DNA from: Acanthosepion esculentum
Lineage: Eukaryota > Mollusca > Cephalopoda > Sepiida > Sepiidae
Assembly (NCBI GenBank): GCA_964036315.1
Contig: OZ038496.1
Coordinates: forward strand, 19,619,685-19,683,684
DNA: 64,000 nt
Direction of reading: 5' to 3'
In this document: piece by piece, positions 45,441 through 56,636 of the stretch
Layout: every line of letters begins with the position of its first letter
How positions within the stretch are numbered: the first letter of the stretch is position 1
Notes under the pieces: generated by a model
Told to the model about the DNA's origin: nothing
The model's database searches: none
What the model saw: only the letters and a program-made list of their open reading frames with translations
Position numbers and translations under genes: made by a program

Positions 45441-45805
45441 ATAGCAGACAGGTTGTAAATTCATAATGTGGTTCTATGACGTTGTACATGACCGCATGAG
45501 AATAAGAAATGTTATCAATAGAACCATGTGTTTAAATGCATTTTAATATGTTGTGACTAGTTTGAAATGTAATTTTGCTGAGTGTGGGTTGCTCTGTTTT
45601 AATGTAGATGACCTCCCATATCTTTTTACTGTGATTATGTGTGAGTATTGTTGTGTTATCACATAATATCTGTCTAATAATATGTATATAGATATATTTT
45701 TCTAAGAAATGTTATTTAATGGAACTAAGATCAGAAAGGTTACAGGTAATTCTATGGGAGAGTGTGGTTGTAATAAATCCAATATATGTAGTGGGTTTAT
45801 TATTA
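45441..45805. other. Unassigned AT-rich DNA
   Basis: No recognised feature. Confidence 0.35.
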
Positions 45806-45813
45806 GTATCAGA

Positions 45814-45872
<59 letters not shown>

Positions 45873-45894
45873 CAGGAGTAGTAGTAGTATCAGA

Positions 45895-45933
<39 letters not shown>

Positions 45934-45980
45934 TAGGAGTAGTAGTAGTATCAGAGTATATATATATATATATAGATATT
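45806..45980. repeat. (TA)n tracts separated by a duplicated AGTAGTAGTAGTATCAGAG spacer
   Basis: Three (TA)n runs (about 45810-45868, 45896-45930, 45957-45975). The two spacers are nearly identical, and the same sequence (ATTATTAGTATCAGAG) precedes the first run, so spacer plus TA tract forms a ~63-bp tandem unit. Confidence 0.85.
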
Positions 45981-46644
<664 letters not shown>

Positions 46645-46645
<1 letters not shown>

Positions 46646-46935
46646 TTGGGTTAATGATTAGCAGTTCAGAATGAGAAATTGAAGAGATGAGTTTAATTTC
46701 AGTTGAGTTATTACATTGACTTTTACATAAATTTCCTTGGGAAAGGTCTTTACCTATCTATCAGTTAAATAGCAGGACAGACAGTGCTTGTCAAGGGGAG
46801 GTACTACTTTGAATTCAAAACCTAGGGAGTGTTGTTTGGAAACTTTGTGGCACACTATACAACAGTTCTGTTATCAGCTCTTCTAAAAAGTGTCGGTGAT
46901 TCTACACAAGCCTTCACCACTATTTAGGAAATGGT
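46645..46935 (+). mobile_element. SINE-2 copy, diverged
   Basis: Shares GATGAGTTTAATTTCAG, TTTCCTTGGGAAAGGTC, AAATAGCAGGACAGAC, CTTTGAATTCAAAACCTAGG and AAAAAGTGTCGGTGATTC with 41229-41600. The head follows (TA)n. Confidence 0.7.
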
Positions 46936-47074
46936 CACTAATGTTTTTTTCAAAACTTCCTATACTTTGTAGCTCTTTGCAATGTTTGTCTTTTCACTAT
47001 AGTTCCCAGTCCTTTTTCTGCCATCAAGTCTATTTAACATTCTAACCATCATTAGGTAGGTTACTTAATCACTG

Positions 47075-47975
47075 TAGAGTTTGGTAATAGCAGCAGACAG
47101 TACTTGACTGTAATAGAAGTTGGCTCTGACTAAGCAAGTCTGTTGGGCAAATTGGTTTATATAAAAGCCTGGGAGATTCCATTCTGTTACCTGGGCCAGC
47201 CTATTCTGTAAGTTCTGATTGGCTGATGATTCCAGTGTGGATATTGTGCTCAATATCAATCCAGCATATTGTGACTATTCAAGAGAGGAAAATGTATTGA
47301 GTTACAATCCTGTTTATTTTTTTCAGCCAACTGGACACTAGTTGGAATCCTCCTTGTGAATTTGAGTTTCACACTCGTGATTGTTCATCTCCACCCCATC
47401 GCGTGAGGTTAATGGCCTTTGAGGGGAAATGAGTTCTTTCTGTCTGACTGACAAGGTAAATCTGCTGGGCAAATTGGTAGGTGGTTTATATAACAGCCTG
47501 GGAGATTCCATTCTGTTACCCGGGCAAGTCTATTTTGTAAGTTCTGATTGGCTGATCATTCCAGTGTGGATATTGTGCTCACTAAATATCCAGCATACTG
47601 TGACTTATTCAAGAGAGGGACATGTATTGAGAGGATGCAACATTATGGTATTTGGAGGATTGATTGATGACGGATGAGTTCTTTTGGTGAATGTGCGAAT
47701 TGTAATGAGTGAATGGGTTGTGAATCAGATTAGCTAGGTATAAGGTAGTCAGTGAAGACCAGCCTCAACCCATTCCACCTTTTTGTCTTTGTGCCATAAT
47801 TGTATTTTTATGCAATAAATATCGAGGGACATATATTCAGCTACAACTCTGTTTGTTTTTGTCAGCCAGTTGGAAACCTCCTTATGAAGGTGAGTCTCAC
47901 ACTATTGATTGTTCAATCTCACACTCTTGATTGTTCAATCACATCAATGTAAATATCACTTTAGTTCGATCAAGT
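47075..47975 (+). mobile_element. Two tandem LTR-like copies
   Basis: Copy 1 (~47075-47400) and copy 2 (~47425-47975) share GGGCAAATTGG, a TATA box (GTTTATATAAAAGCCTGGGAG / GTTTATATAACAGCCTGGGA), GATTGGCTGAT, GTGTGGATATTGTGCTCA and the 3' region CTGTTTGTTTTTGTCAGCC. Copy 2 also has AATAAATATCG as polyadenylation signal; copy 1 lacks that segment. TATA, then AATAAA, then a U5-like end is the layout of an LTR. Exact termini and TSD were not resolved. Confidence 0.5.
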
Positions 47976-48419
47976 CCAAAAGGACAAAATGTGTGACACA
48001 AAATTTTTTTCCAATGTCATAGATTTGCCTAATATATATTTTTTCAAAAACAAATCTTTACTACATTACTTAAAAATTTAAAACTAAAGATGAAAAAGAA
48101 TAAACATAAATAAAAATGAAATAAACAAAAATAAGTAAAATAAATTAATCCAAACCAATAAATTAAATAATAAAGAAGTTAACAAACAATGGATGCATAC
48201 ATAATGATAACAACCAACAATAAAATAATCAATAATAAATAAAAATGTTAACAAATAACACTATAAATAGCAAAAACTGCATCCTGATCCACAATTATTT
48301 CCAGAATAAGTCAAAACATAACCATTACCACCTACCAAAATAACCATTAGAATAATATAATAAACTACCCACAATGCATCACTGACCTGTATATATAAAT
48401 AGTTGAGCAAAAACACAAT
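47976..48419. other. Unassigned, A-rich
   Basis: A-rich sequence (48060-48260) without recognised family. Confidence 0.35.
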
Positions 48420-48545
48420 GTATATCACCTGATGATTGCATTTAAGCATGAAATGAACTGTCACCTCAGGGTGTTGACGTCAATGTCCATTTTTATATTT
48501 ATATAGGCTCACTCCCTAATATTGAGCACTTTAACCCATGAATAA
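48420..48545 (+). mobile_element. Family E copy with intact CUGAUGA/GAAA/GUC
   Basis: CTGATGA (48429-48435), weak TGC/GCA stem, GAAA (48450-48453) and GTC (48460-48462) are all present, then the family body (ATATTGAGCACTTTAAC). Helix I is not complementary in this copy and helix III is reduced to wobble pairs, so it is probably decayed. Confidence 0.55.
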
Positions 48546-48552
48546 CTTGTAG

Positions 48553-48708
48553 CACGGATGGCCACACTTCATAACAGGATGCTAGCTGAGCACATTCATA
48601 CAATCTCAGATGTTGTGCCATTCAGGGCTACACTTGTTTGTTTCATGCAAATGTGATGATAAAAGTTATTAGTAATTTTTGATAAGGAGTTTCTTTCCAC
48701 TCATCCCC
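48553..48708. mobile_element. MITE-B copy 3, right-end fragment
   Basis: Shares CACTTCATAACAGGATGCTAG, TGCAAATGTGATGAT and the terminal AAGGAGTTTCTTTCCACTCATC with 13553-14016. Confidence 0.7.
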
Positions 48709-48725
48709 TTTATGTGTGTGTGTGT

Positions 48726-48788
<63 letters not shown>
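48709..48788. repeat. (TG)n/(CA)n/(TA)n tract
   Basis: Dinucleotide repeats between two DNA transposon relics. Confidence 0.95.
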
Positions 48789-48791
<3 letters not shown>

Positions 48792-49173
48792 TACCCAAAA
48801 ACTGTATACACACTTCAGTAAAGGAAAAACTTGTATTGATAGTCTAATACTAAATTTATTCAGACATCACAAGATTAATACAAGTTACCTTTGGACTCAA
48901 TAGTCACAAGAGATGCTCAAAATGGTGGCCTTTAGCTTTCAGACATTTATCAGTATGTCATTTATCAGTGCTTGGACACTACTGGACAAAGTGTCCAGTG
49001 GGATTGCTACACATGCATTTTCAATTTCTTGTCTAAGGGCTGTCAATATAATTCCAACTGTCAAGAAAATATTGTACTACACTTTTATCACAGTTTGATA
49101 AAACTACGAAAGACAAGTTTTTTTTTTTTCTTCTTTTTCTTTCCTGAAGTGTGTATATATTTTATTGGTGGAC
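48789..49173 (-). mobile_element. Short DNA-transposon relic with ~45-bp terminal inverted repeats
   Basis: The left end GTTTACCCAAAAACTG..TATACACACTTCAG..AACTTGT matches the inverted right end GTCCACC..TATACACACTTCAGG..AACTTGT. The minus strand retains a decayed transposase C-terminus (NPTGHFVQ, KAKGHHFEHL). That resembles the end of Tc1/mariner-superfamily transposases. Internally deleted. Confidence 0.65.
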
Positions 49174-49207
49174 ACTCTCTTTCTCTCTATCTATCTATCT
49201 ATCTATC

Positions 49208-49241
<34 letters not shown>

Positions 49242-49682
49242 CACATGCACACGCATACAATGAGATGCTTCAACCAACTTTCTTTTTTATTTGCTTGCCT
49301 TTTAGCTCTTGGTAAATTAGCAAAGTTCAAAGTCACTTCAAATGTTTTCTAATTGTTGGAAAGGCAATAGACTGCTGAAAAGCTTTTGTGAAATCAATAA
49401 TATTGGTTATGTGTGAAATATTCATGAATGGCCAATGCATTGGTGCACTCATATACTATACAACTCTGTTAGGCATTGTCAAACTATTAAGATGATTGTA
49501 CACAATCTACATGCATGGTATTTACAAGTTGGTTCTTTTGATAATCATGCTGTCTGTCTAACATTGTGTTCCAGATGAATAATATAAATGCAGATTATAT
49601 TAAAAGAATATTAGGGTACTAGGATGTAAACTAGCTCAATGTGAGCCAGTTACTACTAAACAGCCTCCCTTTTACATATATA
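49174..49682. other. (TATC)n/(TA)n/(CA)n then unassigned DNA
   Basis: Microsatellite 49186-49250; 49251-49682 unassigned. Confidence 0.5.
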
Positions 49683-49768
49683 TATGAATTTAAACGCAAT
49701 CTTCAGGCTTGAAGATTGCATTTAAACATGAAACAAAGAGGCTGTCACTGCTGGTCCACTTTATATAT
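49683..49768. mobile_element. Family E short inverted dimer
   Basis: Arms GAATTTAAACGCAATCTTCAGG and TTGAAGATTGCATTTAAAC meet at the core: minus CTGAAGA (49700-49706) faces plus TTGAAGA (49709-49715). The plus arm continues ATGAAAC and GCTGTC. Followed by (TA)n/(CA)n. Confidence 0.6.
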
Positions 49769-49784
49769 ATATATACACACACAC

Positions 49785-49925
49785 ACACATTGTCATCCAC
49801 AGACAGACTGCTTTGCTGTATCACAGCTCGTCAGTGTGGCTGGACATCCGATTGCCTCAAGCTGGGATTTAAACTTGACTGATTTGGCATCAGTCGGATA
49901 TTCTACCCCTGAGCTATCAGCACCC
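49785..49925 (-). mobile_element. SINE-4: tRNA-derived SINE with 3'-terminal hammerhead
   Basis: The minus strand starts with a tRNA-like head: GCTGATAGCTCAGGGGTAG (A box), an ACTGA/TCAGT anticodon-type stem and a B-box-like AAGTTTAAATCCC. It then runs through TTGAGGCAATCGGATGTCCAG into the hammerhead-like segment at 49839-49797, then GATGACAATG and a (TG)n tail. The whole unit is ~140 bp. Confidence 0.7.
49797..49839 (-). ncRNA. Hammerhead ribozyme, decayed copy (SINE-4)
   Basis: Order on the minus strand: CCACA, CTGACGA, stem GCTGT-GAT-ACAGC, AAAG (in place of GAAA), CAGTCTGTC, TGTGG. CCACA/TGTGG gives helix I and the GUC triplet precedes it. The damaged GAAA and inserted bases probably abolish activity. 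Confidence 0.5.
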
Positions 49926-50089
49926 AGTTGAGAGGAAGGCTAATTTTTATGTACTTATTCTAATTAATAATTATTAATAATGACTGAGAGGGCTCAATTC
50001 ATGGAAGAGCTTTGCAGTATTAGCAATAGTAGTCATTGTTTACGTATTTTCTCCCAAGAGTGCTTGACCTGAATTAAATTTTCTTGTGG

Positions 50090-50162
50090 CGTATATATTG
50101 TCATCCACAGACAGTTTCACTGTATCACAGCTCATCAGTGTGGCTAGATATCCAATTGCCTC

Positions 50163-50165
<3 letters not shown>
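50090..50165 (-). mobile_element. SINE-4, 5'-truncated copy
   Basis: The minus strand begins ATGAGGCAATTGGATATC next to (TA)n, lacks the tRNA-like head, contains the intact hammerhead and ends GATGACAATATATA. Only ~75 bp remain, nearly all of it ribozyme. Confidence 0.7.
50105..50143 (-). ncRNA. Hammerhead ribozyme, type I, minimal
   Basis: All conserved parts are present in order on the minus strand. Helix I 5' strand CCACA (50143-50139); CUGAUGA (50138-50132); helix II GCUGU-GAU-ACAGU (50131-50119, five pairs including one G-U); GAAA (50118-50115); CUGUC (50114-50110) giving a tiny helix III (A-U, C-G) and the GUC triplet; helix I 3' strand UGUGG (50109-50105), perfectly complementary to CCACA. 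Predicted cleavage lies between 50110 and 50109. Known minimal hammerheads with such short helix III often act as dimers. It sits at the 3' end of a tRNA-derived SINE. Confidence 0.7.
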
Positions 50166-50215
<50 letters not shown>

Positions 50216-50639
50216 AATTAAGTAATTTTACTTATTTATATATTTATATTTTACTTCTAACATTATTTTTTATGTGTACCCGTATTCGAGTAGATTTAAA
50301 CAGAATTTATTTTGCCTGCCTGTCTGCATACTCAATAAAGAAAATGTACCCACGGGTAAGAATCATAACCTGCTCTACTCTTTGTAGTAGGAAACACCAT
50401 CTGATCCAGCATGCTTTTTAGAAAAATACATCCATTAATTCTTTAGAAATTGCTTTGTTTACATTTTGGATATGTGTTTTTGGAAATCTGAAAGAGTCTG
50501 TGCTTTAATGTCAAAATAGGACCTTGCTTTATTGTGATGCTCTCCATACATGAGTGGTAAAAGCATGATGAATCATACAAGGCTCATGAGCCACTCAATT
50601 ACTGAATGCAGTTTGTGGTATAAATATAAGTGTAGAAAG
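50166..50639. other. (TA)n then unassigned DNA
   Basis: (TA)n 50163-50211; the remainder is AT-rich and unassigned. Confidence 0.5.
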
Positions 50640-50966
50640 TGAGATTTACGTAGATAGATAATGGTTGGTCCTTGATTTGAAAAAGTTGTAACATTCAGGG
50701 AAGCATCCATGTGGGAGTCTGTTCAACAAAGCAATTCTTTTTCGTCTTTTCATTATCTCTCCAAAACTATGTTCTCCATACCATTTACTCAAGCTTGTTA
50801 GGTAGGTTATGGATTGTTTTCCTCTCATCCTCTTGCCCTCAATATTTCCTTGAGTATCAAATTTTCCAAGCCTGCTTTCCTCATTATGTGCTGTAGAAAT
50901 TTCAGCTATCTCTTTCAGATGTTAAGTATAAGTCTCCTTTTTGTTTCCATTTTCTCTAAAACTTTG
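50640..50966 (-). pseudogene. Two LINE tails fused in one frame
   Basis: Reading right to left on the minus strand: an endonuclease-RT tail (RMRGKQSITYLTSL, KWYGEHSFGEIMKRRK) runs straight into a jockey RT tail (LLNRLPHGCFPECYN, FKSRTNHYLST). The 60-codon open frame is a chance fusion where one truncated LINE joins another. No catalytic domain. Confidence 0.65.
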
Positions 50967-51045
50967 TGCTAAGGTGTTTTGTGTCCAAGAAATATTGGAG
51001 AAATGAGGTCATTTTTTTATTGCATGAGTATTTTCTTATTTTATG

Positions 51046-51330
51046 TGACATCTCTTCAGGACGTAAATGATTATAGCTCTCCACAACTTCCTGTCCTTTG
51101 TAATGCTTATCTCCTTACTATCTCTCTAGTCTTCTTCATCTGCCATTTTCTGCATAATGTGTCCCAGAATTTTCAACTCTCTCTTTCTGGTACTAAGTAC
51201 GAGTTTCCTTGTCGTTTCTATTTTCCTTAAAACTATCTCATTGCTCACATGCTCTGGCCATGGTATTCTCAGCATCCTCTTGTAGAATGACATCTCTGTT
51301 GCCTCAAGTATATTGCAGATTTTATAAATG
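51046..51330 (-). pseudogene. Endonuclease-RT LINE C-terminal remnant
   Basis: The minus frame contains LEATEMSFYKRMLRIPWPEHV, SNEIVLRKIETTRKLVLS and RKRELKILGHIMQKMADEE, with a KLWRAIII-like tail at the left. 72 codons open; the rest is lost. Confidence 0.75.
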
Positions 51331-52483
51331 CTAATTTTTAGCAAAATGTATTTTTCATGGTATCTAAGTCAAAACCTTACTGTTTCTAAGTTCTTTTGGT
51401 TATAAGCTAAATCAACAAGAAACCTGAAGGAGAAATTCAAACCTCTCAGAATCCAACCCACGTCTCTATTAATGGAACTAAACACAAGTGTTATTCATAG
51501 CAGTATAATTCTGAGTGCTGTCTGCAGGTCCATATCTTTACTACTGTTTATATCTCCATGGTAACACAGTAAATAGAAACTTCAGATTTCACCCTAAGAA
51601 ATAAAGAAATTATATGAACAAACAAAATATATAAAGAAATGGAATGCTTCTGTTTGCTTATTTTAATTCCTGTTGGTATTGTAAAGCATTGTCATATGAC
51701 TTGTGCACTGACCAAGTACAATGATAATTTTAGCTTCTTTTTGTAAAGTGCCACAAAAAGTTATCATTTGAGGAAAGGAATTCATGCAATCAGAAAGGTC
51801 ACTGTCTGGTCAGTCTCTTCACCAGGATTTGGGGAATGGGGTCAGAATTTGGCAGTCCTCTGGTAGTTTTGATGAATTGTCAGAGAGTTGCCCAGATGAG
51901 AGACACCAAATATTTAGGGTTTCAGATGGAAAAGAAAAAAAAAAACTTTTCATAGAAAATTTTTATCTCTGTATTCTTCTTTATATAGTTCACCTAAGCA
52001 TCAACTTAATCAATGTGTTCCTCCGCAGTTACAGTCACTTATATATATATATATATATACACACATTATCTAGATCTTAATAAATGGAACATTGCAAAAC
52101 TTTAAGCTGATCTTTGATAATTATTATGAACTTTTTATATTTTTAAAATTAATTATTGCTCTAGATATATATTGAGCACATTACAAAATTCTGTTCACTT
52201 TAACATACATTAAATTGCATAATTTTGTAATTATAATTTTTTGTTGAAAATGATTACAAGTTATGGACACAATTCATATTAAGGACATAGGAGATTATGG
52301 CTCTCCACAGATTCCATTTCTTTATTATCTGGAAATTGCCATGATTTTTGGGAAAGATAGTGGAGTGGTTTCCTATTGCTTCTTTGATAGTTTAGAATTT
52401 AGAGTTTGTATTAATTATGTTTTGATCAACAGCTGTATATTTTATAACTGGATAGAGGCACAGTTGAGTAATGAATAGTGGCT
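51331..52483. other. Mostly unassigned; tiny LINE trace near 52275-52310
   Basis: 52275-52310 on the minus strand encodes LWRAIISYVL, the extreme tail of the endonuclease-RT LINE. (TA)n at 52040-52060. The 98-codon plus frame at 51784-52080 has no motif. Confidence 0.4.
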
Positions 52484-52870
52484 ATGATTGAGGAATTGGA
52501 GAGCTAAGTTTGAATTCCAGTAGAGTTTGTTACATTCATTCATGTGCAAATACCCTTGGGAAATTTATGAACCCATCTTCTCCTACAACTATAAATAAAT
52601 AACAGGAGAGACTGGGTCCTATAGCCTTGGTTGGTAACTGGTCTAGTATTTTATATTTATTTGAAAAATAGTACTCAGTAGAACAAAGTAGAAAAAAAGG
52701 ACAACTCTGAATTCAAAACCTCCAATTATGGGTAAATATTAAGGCAGACTGTGCTCTTCAGCCTTGGTTAGCAACTAGTCTAGGAGGACAATGCTAAATT
52801 CAAAACCGTGTATAACCCTGGCAAAGCACTTACTATGCAGCTACTGAAAGGATTGTGGAGTTCACAATGA
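52484..52870 (+). mobile_element. SINE-2 copies, tandem and rearranged
   Basis: 52484-52660: GAGCTAAGTTTGAATTCCAG, AATACCCTTGGGAAA, CCTATAGCCTTGGTTGG. 52690-52870 repeats the later part (GGACAACTCTGAATTCAAAACC, CAGCCTTGGTTAGCAACTAG). Diverged. Confidence 0.65.
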
Positions 52871-54184
52871 CTCTTTGAACCCGACTGTGGTTGGTCTTGA
52901 TTGATATATAACTACACTTACTCACATCTTTGTAGAAATTTTATTCTCTTTGTGGAGCTCTAATATGTAAATGTGTTTCTGTATTTGTCAGCAAAATGTA
53001 TGAAAAAATTATTATCTTCCTCAATCTTATGGTCGCCCATCAGATTCCATCCTTGCTTTCAGGCATTTTCCTTGTACAACTCCACCCAACATTTCTTATT
53101 GTTATTCAATTTTGATTCAAGGTATTTTAATCCATCTTAACCCTCTTCCCATGTAAACCAGCCCGTTGCACCTGTCTGATTACTTCTTACTTTCTCTTAA
53201 GCCCTCAACGTTACATAATCTTTGTATTAAAACCTTCAGGCTGGTTTTGTCTTCCTCAGTGTTAATCCGCACCATGTGATAGTTCAGGAGTATTTGATAA
53301 GAAATGTCAAGCTTTGTACCTTTGTCCTGGCTTTGCATAATAGGGCTTTCTTAAGATTATACAATAGTATTCGTAAGCTCAGACCAAATCCTTCCAGATG
53401 CCAGCCAGAAAATCATAGATCTCTCTTGTAATATATGCTACAAAAGTTGCTATCTACTTTTAATGATCATGAAAATAATGACCAAGGCATAAAAAACTCT
53501 CTTCAAACAATTTACAGTGAATTTATTTGACAAGAAACCCCATTGTTCCCATTCGTGTTCTTCTGGGAATCAGGGGATTCCAATTGACATTACATTCTCT
53601 GAAAGAGCACAGGACTCAGTTTCCCATGATTTTCCTCTCAGCAGTATCTTTTCTTCTCAGTGCAGTCAAGTACAAATTTTAGCTTGATCTTCATCAGACA
53701 TTGTGTGTCCACTGCTTGATAAAGTTGTTTCTTTATCTCCTTCCTTTATGACAACCATGACTACACTATTGTTGGTTATGTTTTACCAGAATAGCCCTCT
53801 TTCCCATTTATGTTCTATCTGGTCTTTACCTACTGCATGACTAAGCACCAAACAAACATCCTTTTGCTCCATCTGTTATCTTTTCTTCTTCTTGTATATC
53901 TCATCCACCTCCATTGTTTTTTCACTAGAAAGAGAGTCTCTTGTCTTGTCTTTGATTTATGTTGACCTTTTTCTTTTTCTTAGCCCTATTATTGACTTTT
54001 ACATTGATCTTTATGTATTTCTAGGTCTGTTTTAAAGTGATTTGGGGAAATTCCATTTTTATCAACAATATAACATTATACACTTTATAATTTAAGTATA
54101 TTGGCAAGGCATTTTTTAGTACGTCTCTGTTATAACTAATTGCTTTAAAACCAAGCATTTATTCATTTTGGGATGTTTAAAAAG
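52871..54184. other. Unassigned, C/T-richer stretch
   Basis: 52,990-54,000 is pyrimidine-rich on the plus strand and somewhat GC-richer, with no exon or repeat match found. Possibly an old transposon. Confidence 0.35.
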
Positions 54185-54290
54185 TGTAATGAGAAATCAG
54201 AGAAATGAGTTTATATTCCAATGAAGTTTGTTAAATTCATTTATGTGCAAATACTTTTGGGTATGACATTAATCTGTTTCTTGGAGGTAG
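54185..54290 (+). mobile_element. SINE-2 fragment
   Basis: AGAAATGAGTTTATATTCC, TTAAATTCATTTATGTGCAAA and ACTTTTGGG match the SINE-2 body. Confidence 0.55.
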
Positions 54291-55084
54291 TGTGTCTCTT
54301 AATATATATGCAACAAAATCCTCTGTGAAGGCACATGTGGGTGTTTCTGATGGATGACGTACTTAGTTGTTCATTTTCATGTTTTCACCTGTATATCATT
54401 GTTGGCTTTATACATTCCTTGTACACTTTATATTTTAAACATCTTGACAAGCTGCTTTTCATTATGTTTCGTTATGTTTTCCAACCAATCTTTATATGTC
54501 ATTTGATTTCAGTTTCATGAGTTCTGAATGTTATCACCAGTCTTAGTAGATATATTCCCCTGACGTTTTTTTGTTGTTGTCAAATCTAAGACTATAATTT
54601 AGTATGAGAATGAATTAAAAGCCTGTAAGATTTTTTAAGTGGGTCATAAATTGTCTAAAACAGTTTGTGTTTCTTCCTCTGGCCCATGATGTGAAAACTA
54701 ATTATTTCACTTCATTTGTATCTTAAGATGATCTTTAAGTAGAAGGGTAATAATGACATGCAGGCACAATCAAAGAGACTTTTTCGTGATTCTAATCATG
54801 TTCAAAGGGGAAAAAACTCTTTCCAAAAATTAATGCCTTGACTTTTTTATTGCTTCAAGCTCAAATGATTTATTTCCTATTTTTCAAAACTGTTTTTAAT
54901 TCTGCATTTTAGGCTGCAATTATTACAAAGCATAATTTTCAACAAGTCTGCATAAAGCATGATGAAAAATATTTATGAAATACTCGCAAGACTGTTCTTG
55001 AATTTCGTTAAATAATCTGCTTTGTACGTTATTGCTTGATGTATTTCCCAAATTCTTTTTCACTTTCATTCCATGTATATGCTT
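54291..55084. other. Unassigned AT-rich DNA
   Basis: No recognised feature. Confidence 0.4.
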
Positions 55085-55315
55085 ATAGCATAGTGGTTAC
55101 TAACTTGGAAAGTGAGATTTGTGAGACAAGTTTTAATTCCAATTGAGGTCGTCGTATTCATTTTTGTGCTAATAACCTTGATAAAGTTATGAGTCTATCA
55201 CTTCTCCTTATATCTTAGGTTAAAATAGCATGGTAGACTTGGATCTGGAGCCTTGGTTGGCTACTAGTTCAGGAGGACAATTCTGAATTCAAAATGGGTT
55301 GGACAAAACTCCATC
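55085..55315 (+). mobile_element. SINE-2 copy with tRNA-like head
   Basis: A-box-like TAGCATAGTGGTTACTAAC and B-box-like AGTTTTAATTCC, then the body (AACCTTGATAAAGTTATGAG, GAGCCTTGGTTGGCTAC, GACAATTCTGAATTCAAAA). No 5S segment upstream. Confidence 0.7.
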
Positions 55316-55580
55316 CTGAAAAAATCTACTTTCTACTGAAACCACATTAGCAACACTTAACACGGAGAGGTGGTGGCTCTATGTTCTTTAGGAAGTTACC
55401 CCATGAAAACCAGCTTGATACTGAAAACCACAGTAGCCACAACTGGCATGTCTCTTTCTAAGTATCTATAGCTTTTTTGTTTCCATTTTACTGTTGTGTT
55501 GAAATTGCTATTTATAACTTTATCAGTTTTATTCTTATAGTTTTCTATGTCTACTATGAGGTTCAAAAAGTTTATTTATT

Positions 55581-56021
55581 TATTGTCATATTCACAATGT
55601 TTCAGCTGTTGTACGCTCCAACATTCTTCATACAATATACATTTGAATTTTGAACTGAGCCCTTTATTTTAGTCCACTCGGGTAGATTGTTCTAGTTCCA
55701 CGTGACATGCCCTTTTCTGGATATCTCAGTTTTCAGTTATTTCCCTTTAGTAACTCAACTCTCCAAGTTTTTATTCACCACTGCTGTGTCCAAGTATTGA
55801 ACTCACAACTCTTTTTAGGTCAAGTCACTGGATTACTTCAACCAACACTTTTATCCAATGGGCTATGTGTTGCAGTGAATGAAATTTCTGTTTGAAATTC
55901 CATTGTATATCACCTGAAGAAGGTCGGAGCATACAACAGCCGAAACATCATGAATATGACAAAGATGAGGACAACAATGTAAATAGTGTAAACGGCAGCC
56001 TCATCACGGAAATATAGAAAA
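55581..56021. mobile_element. SINE-1 (old subfamily) inverted dimer
   Basis: 55581-55878 is a near-complete reversed SINE-1: TTTCAGCTGTTGTACGCTCC, GGGTAGATTGTTCTAGTTCC and a tRNA-like 5' end near 55878. About 55895-56021 is a forward tail arm with GTATATCACCTGAAGAAGG, GCCGAAACATCATG and ATATAGAAA. The right arm has the full 3' end and the left arm lacks it. A/T-rich flanks (TTATTTATTT) could be a TSD but are low complexity. Confidence 0.75.
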
Positions 56022-56636
56022 ATGTTCTTATTTATTTCATTTTTATTTTTTTATAAAATATCCTCCTACCCCCCCCCCCCCCAGTTGCTTCCTTCGGTCT
56101 CTAATTTGGATTATATTCATAGGTCTCAGAAGCATGGGTTTAGATTAACTTCCTTGTCTTACGTTAACAGAAAACTGAGGAAGGCTGAAGGAGACGTGGC
56201 CAAACAATGACCATAGGGAAATTGGCCCAAATGAACCCCATGGAATAATTACCTGCAAAACTAATGTCAGGGCAAAGATAACATTATATACCATCGTAAC
56301 CTTCAGTTTTATTTTGATAAATTATCATCTCATTTTTATAAATAGTTGGCACAATTCTAAAACAACCTAAGATGCCCTTTTGGCATAATACTTCCATTTT
56401 TGAAATGAGCAAACTGGTCTCTATTAGAATGACATCGACAATGCTCTGATGCAAGCACTTTTTGTGAAATTAGGTCGTAATTTTAAAAAAGAATTTATAT
56501 GATGCAAAAAGGGTATATATTGAGTTAGGCTCTTTACAAATGTCTTTTTCTCTCATTTCATGAAAAAACAGCACTAAACCACCTTTTAGTAGCAGACCAA
56601 CGAAATACAAAAATATAAAAAAGAGGAAATATATTT
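56022..56636. other. Unassigned, with a C14 run
   Basis: Poly-C of about 14 bases near 56070. No gene seen. Confidence 0.4.

Noticed and set aside
51784..52080. 98-codon plus-strand ORF
   Set aside because: No motif, no splice signals, C-terminal part is low-complexity and runs into (TA)n.
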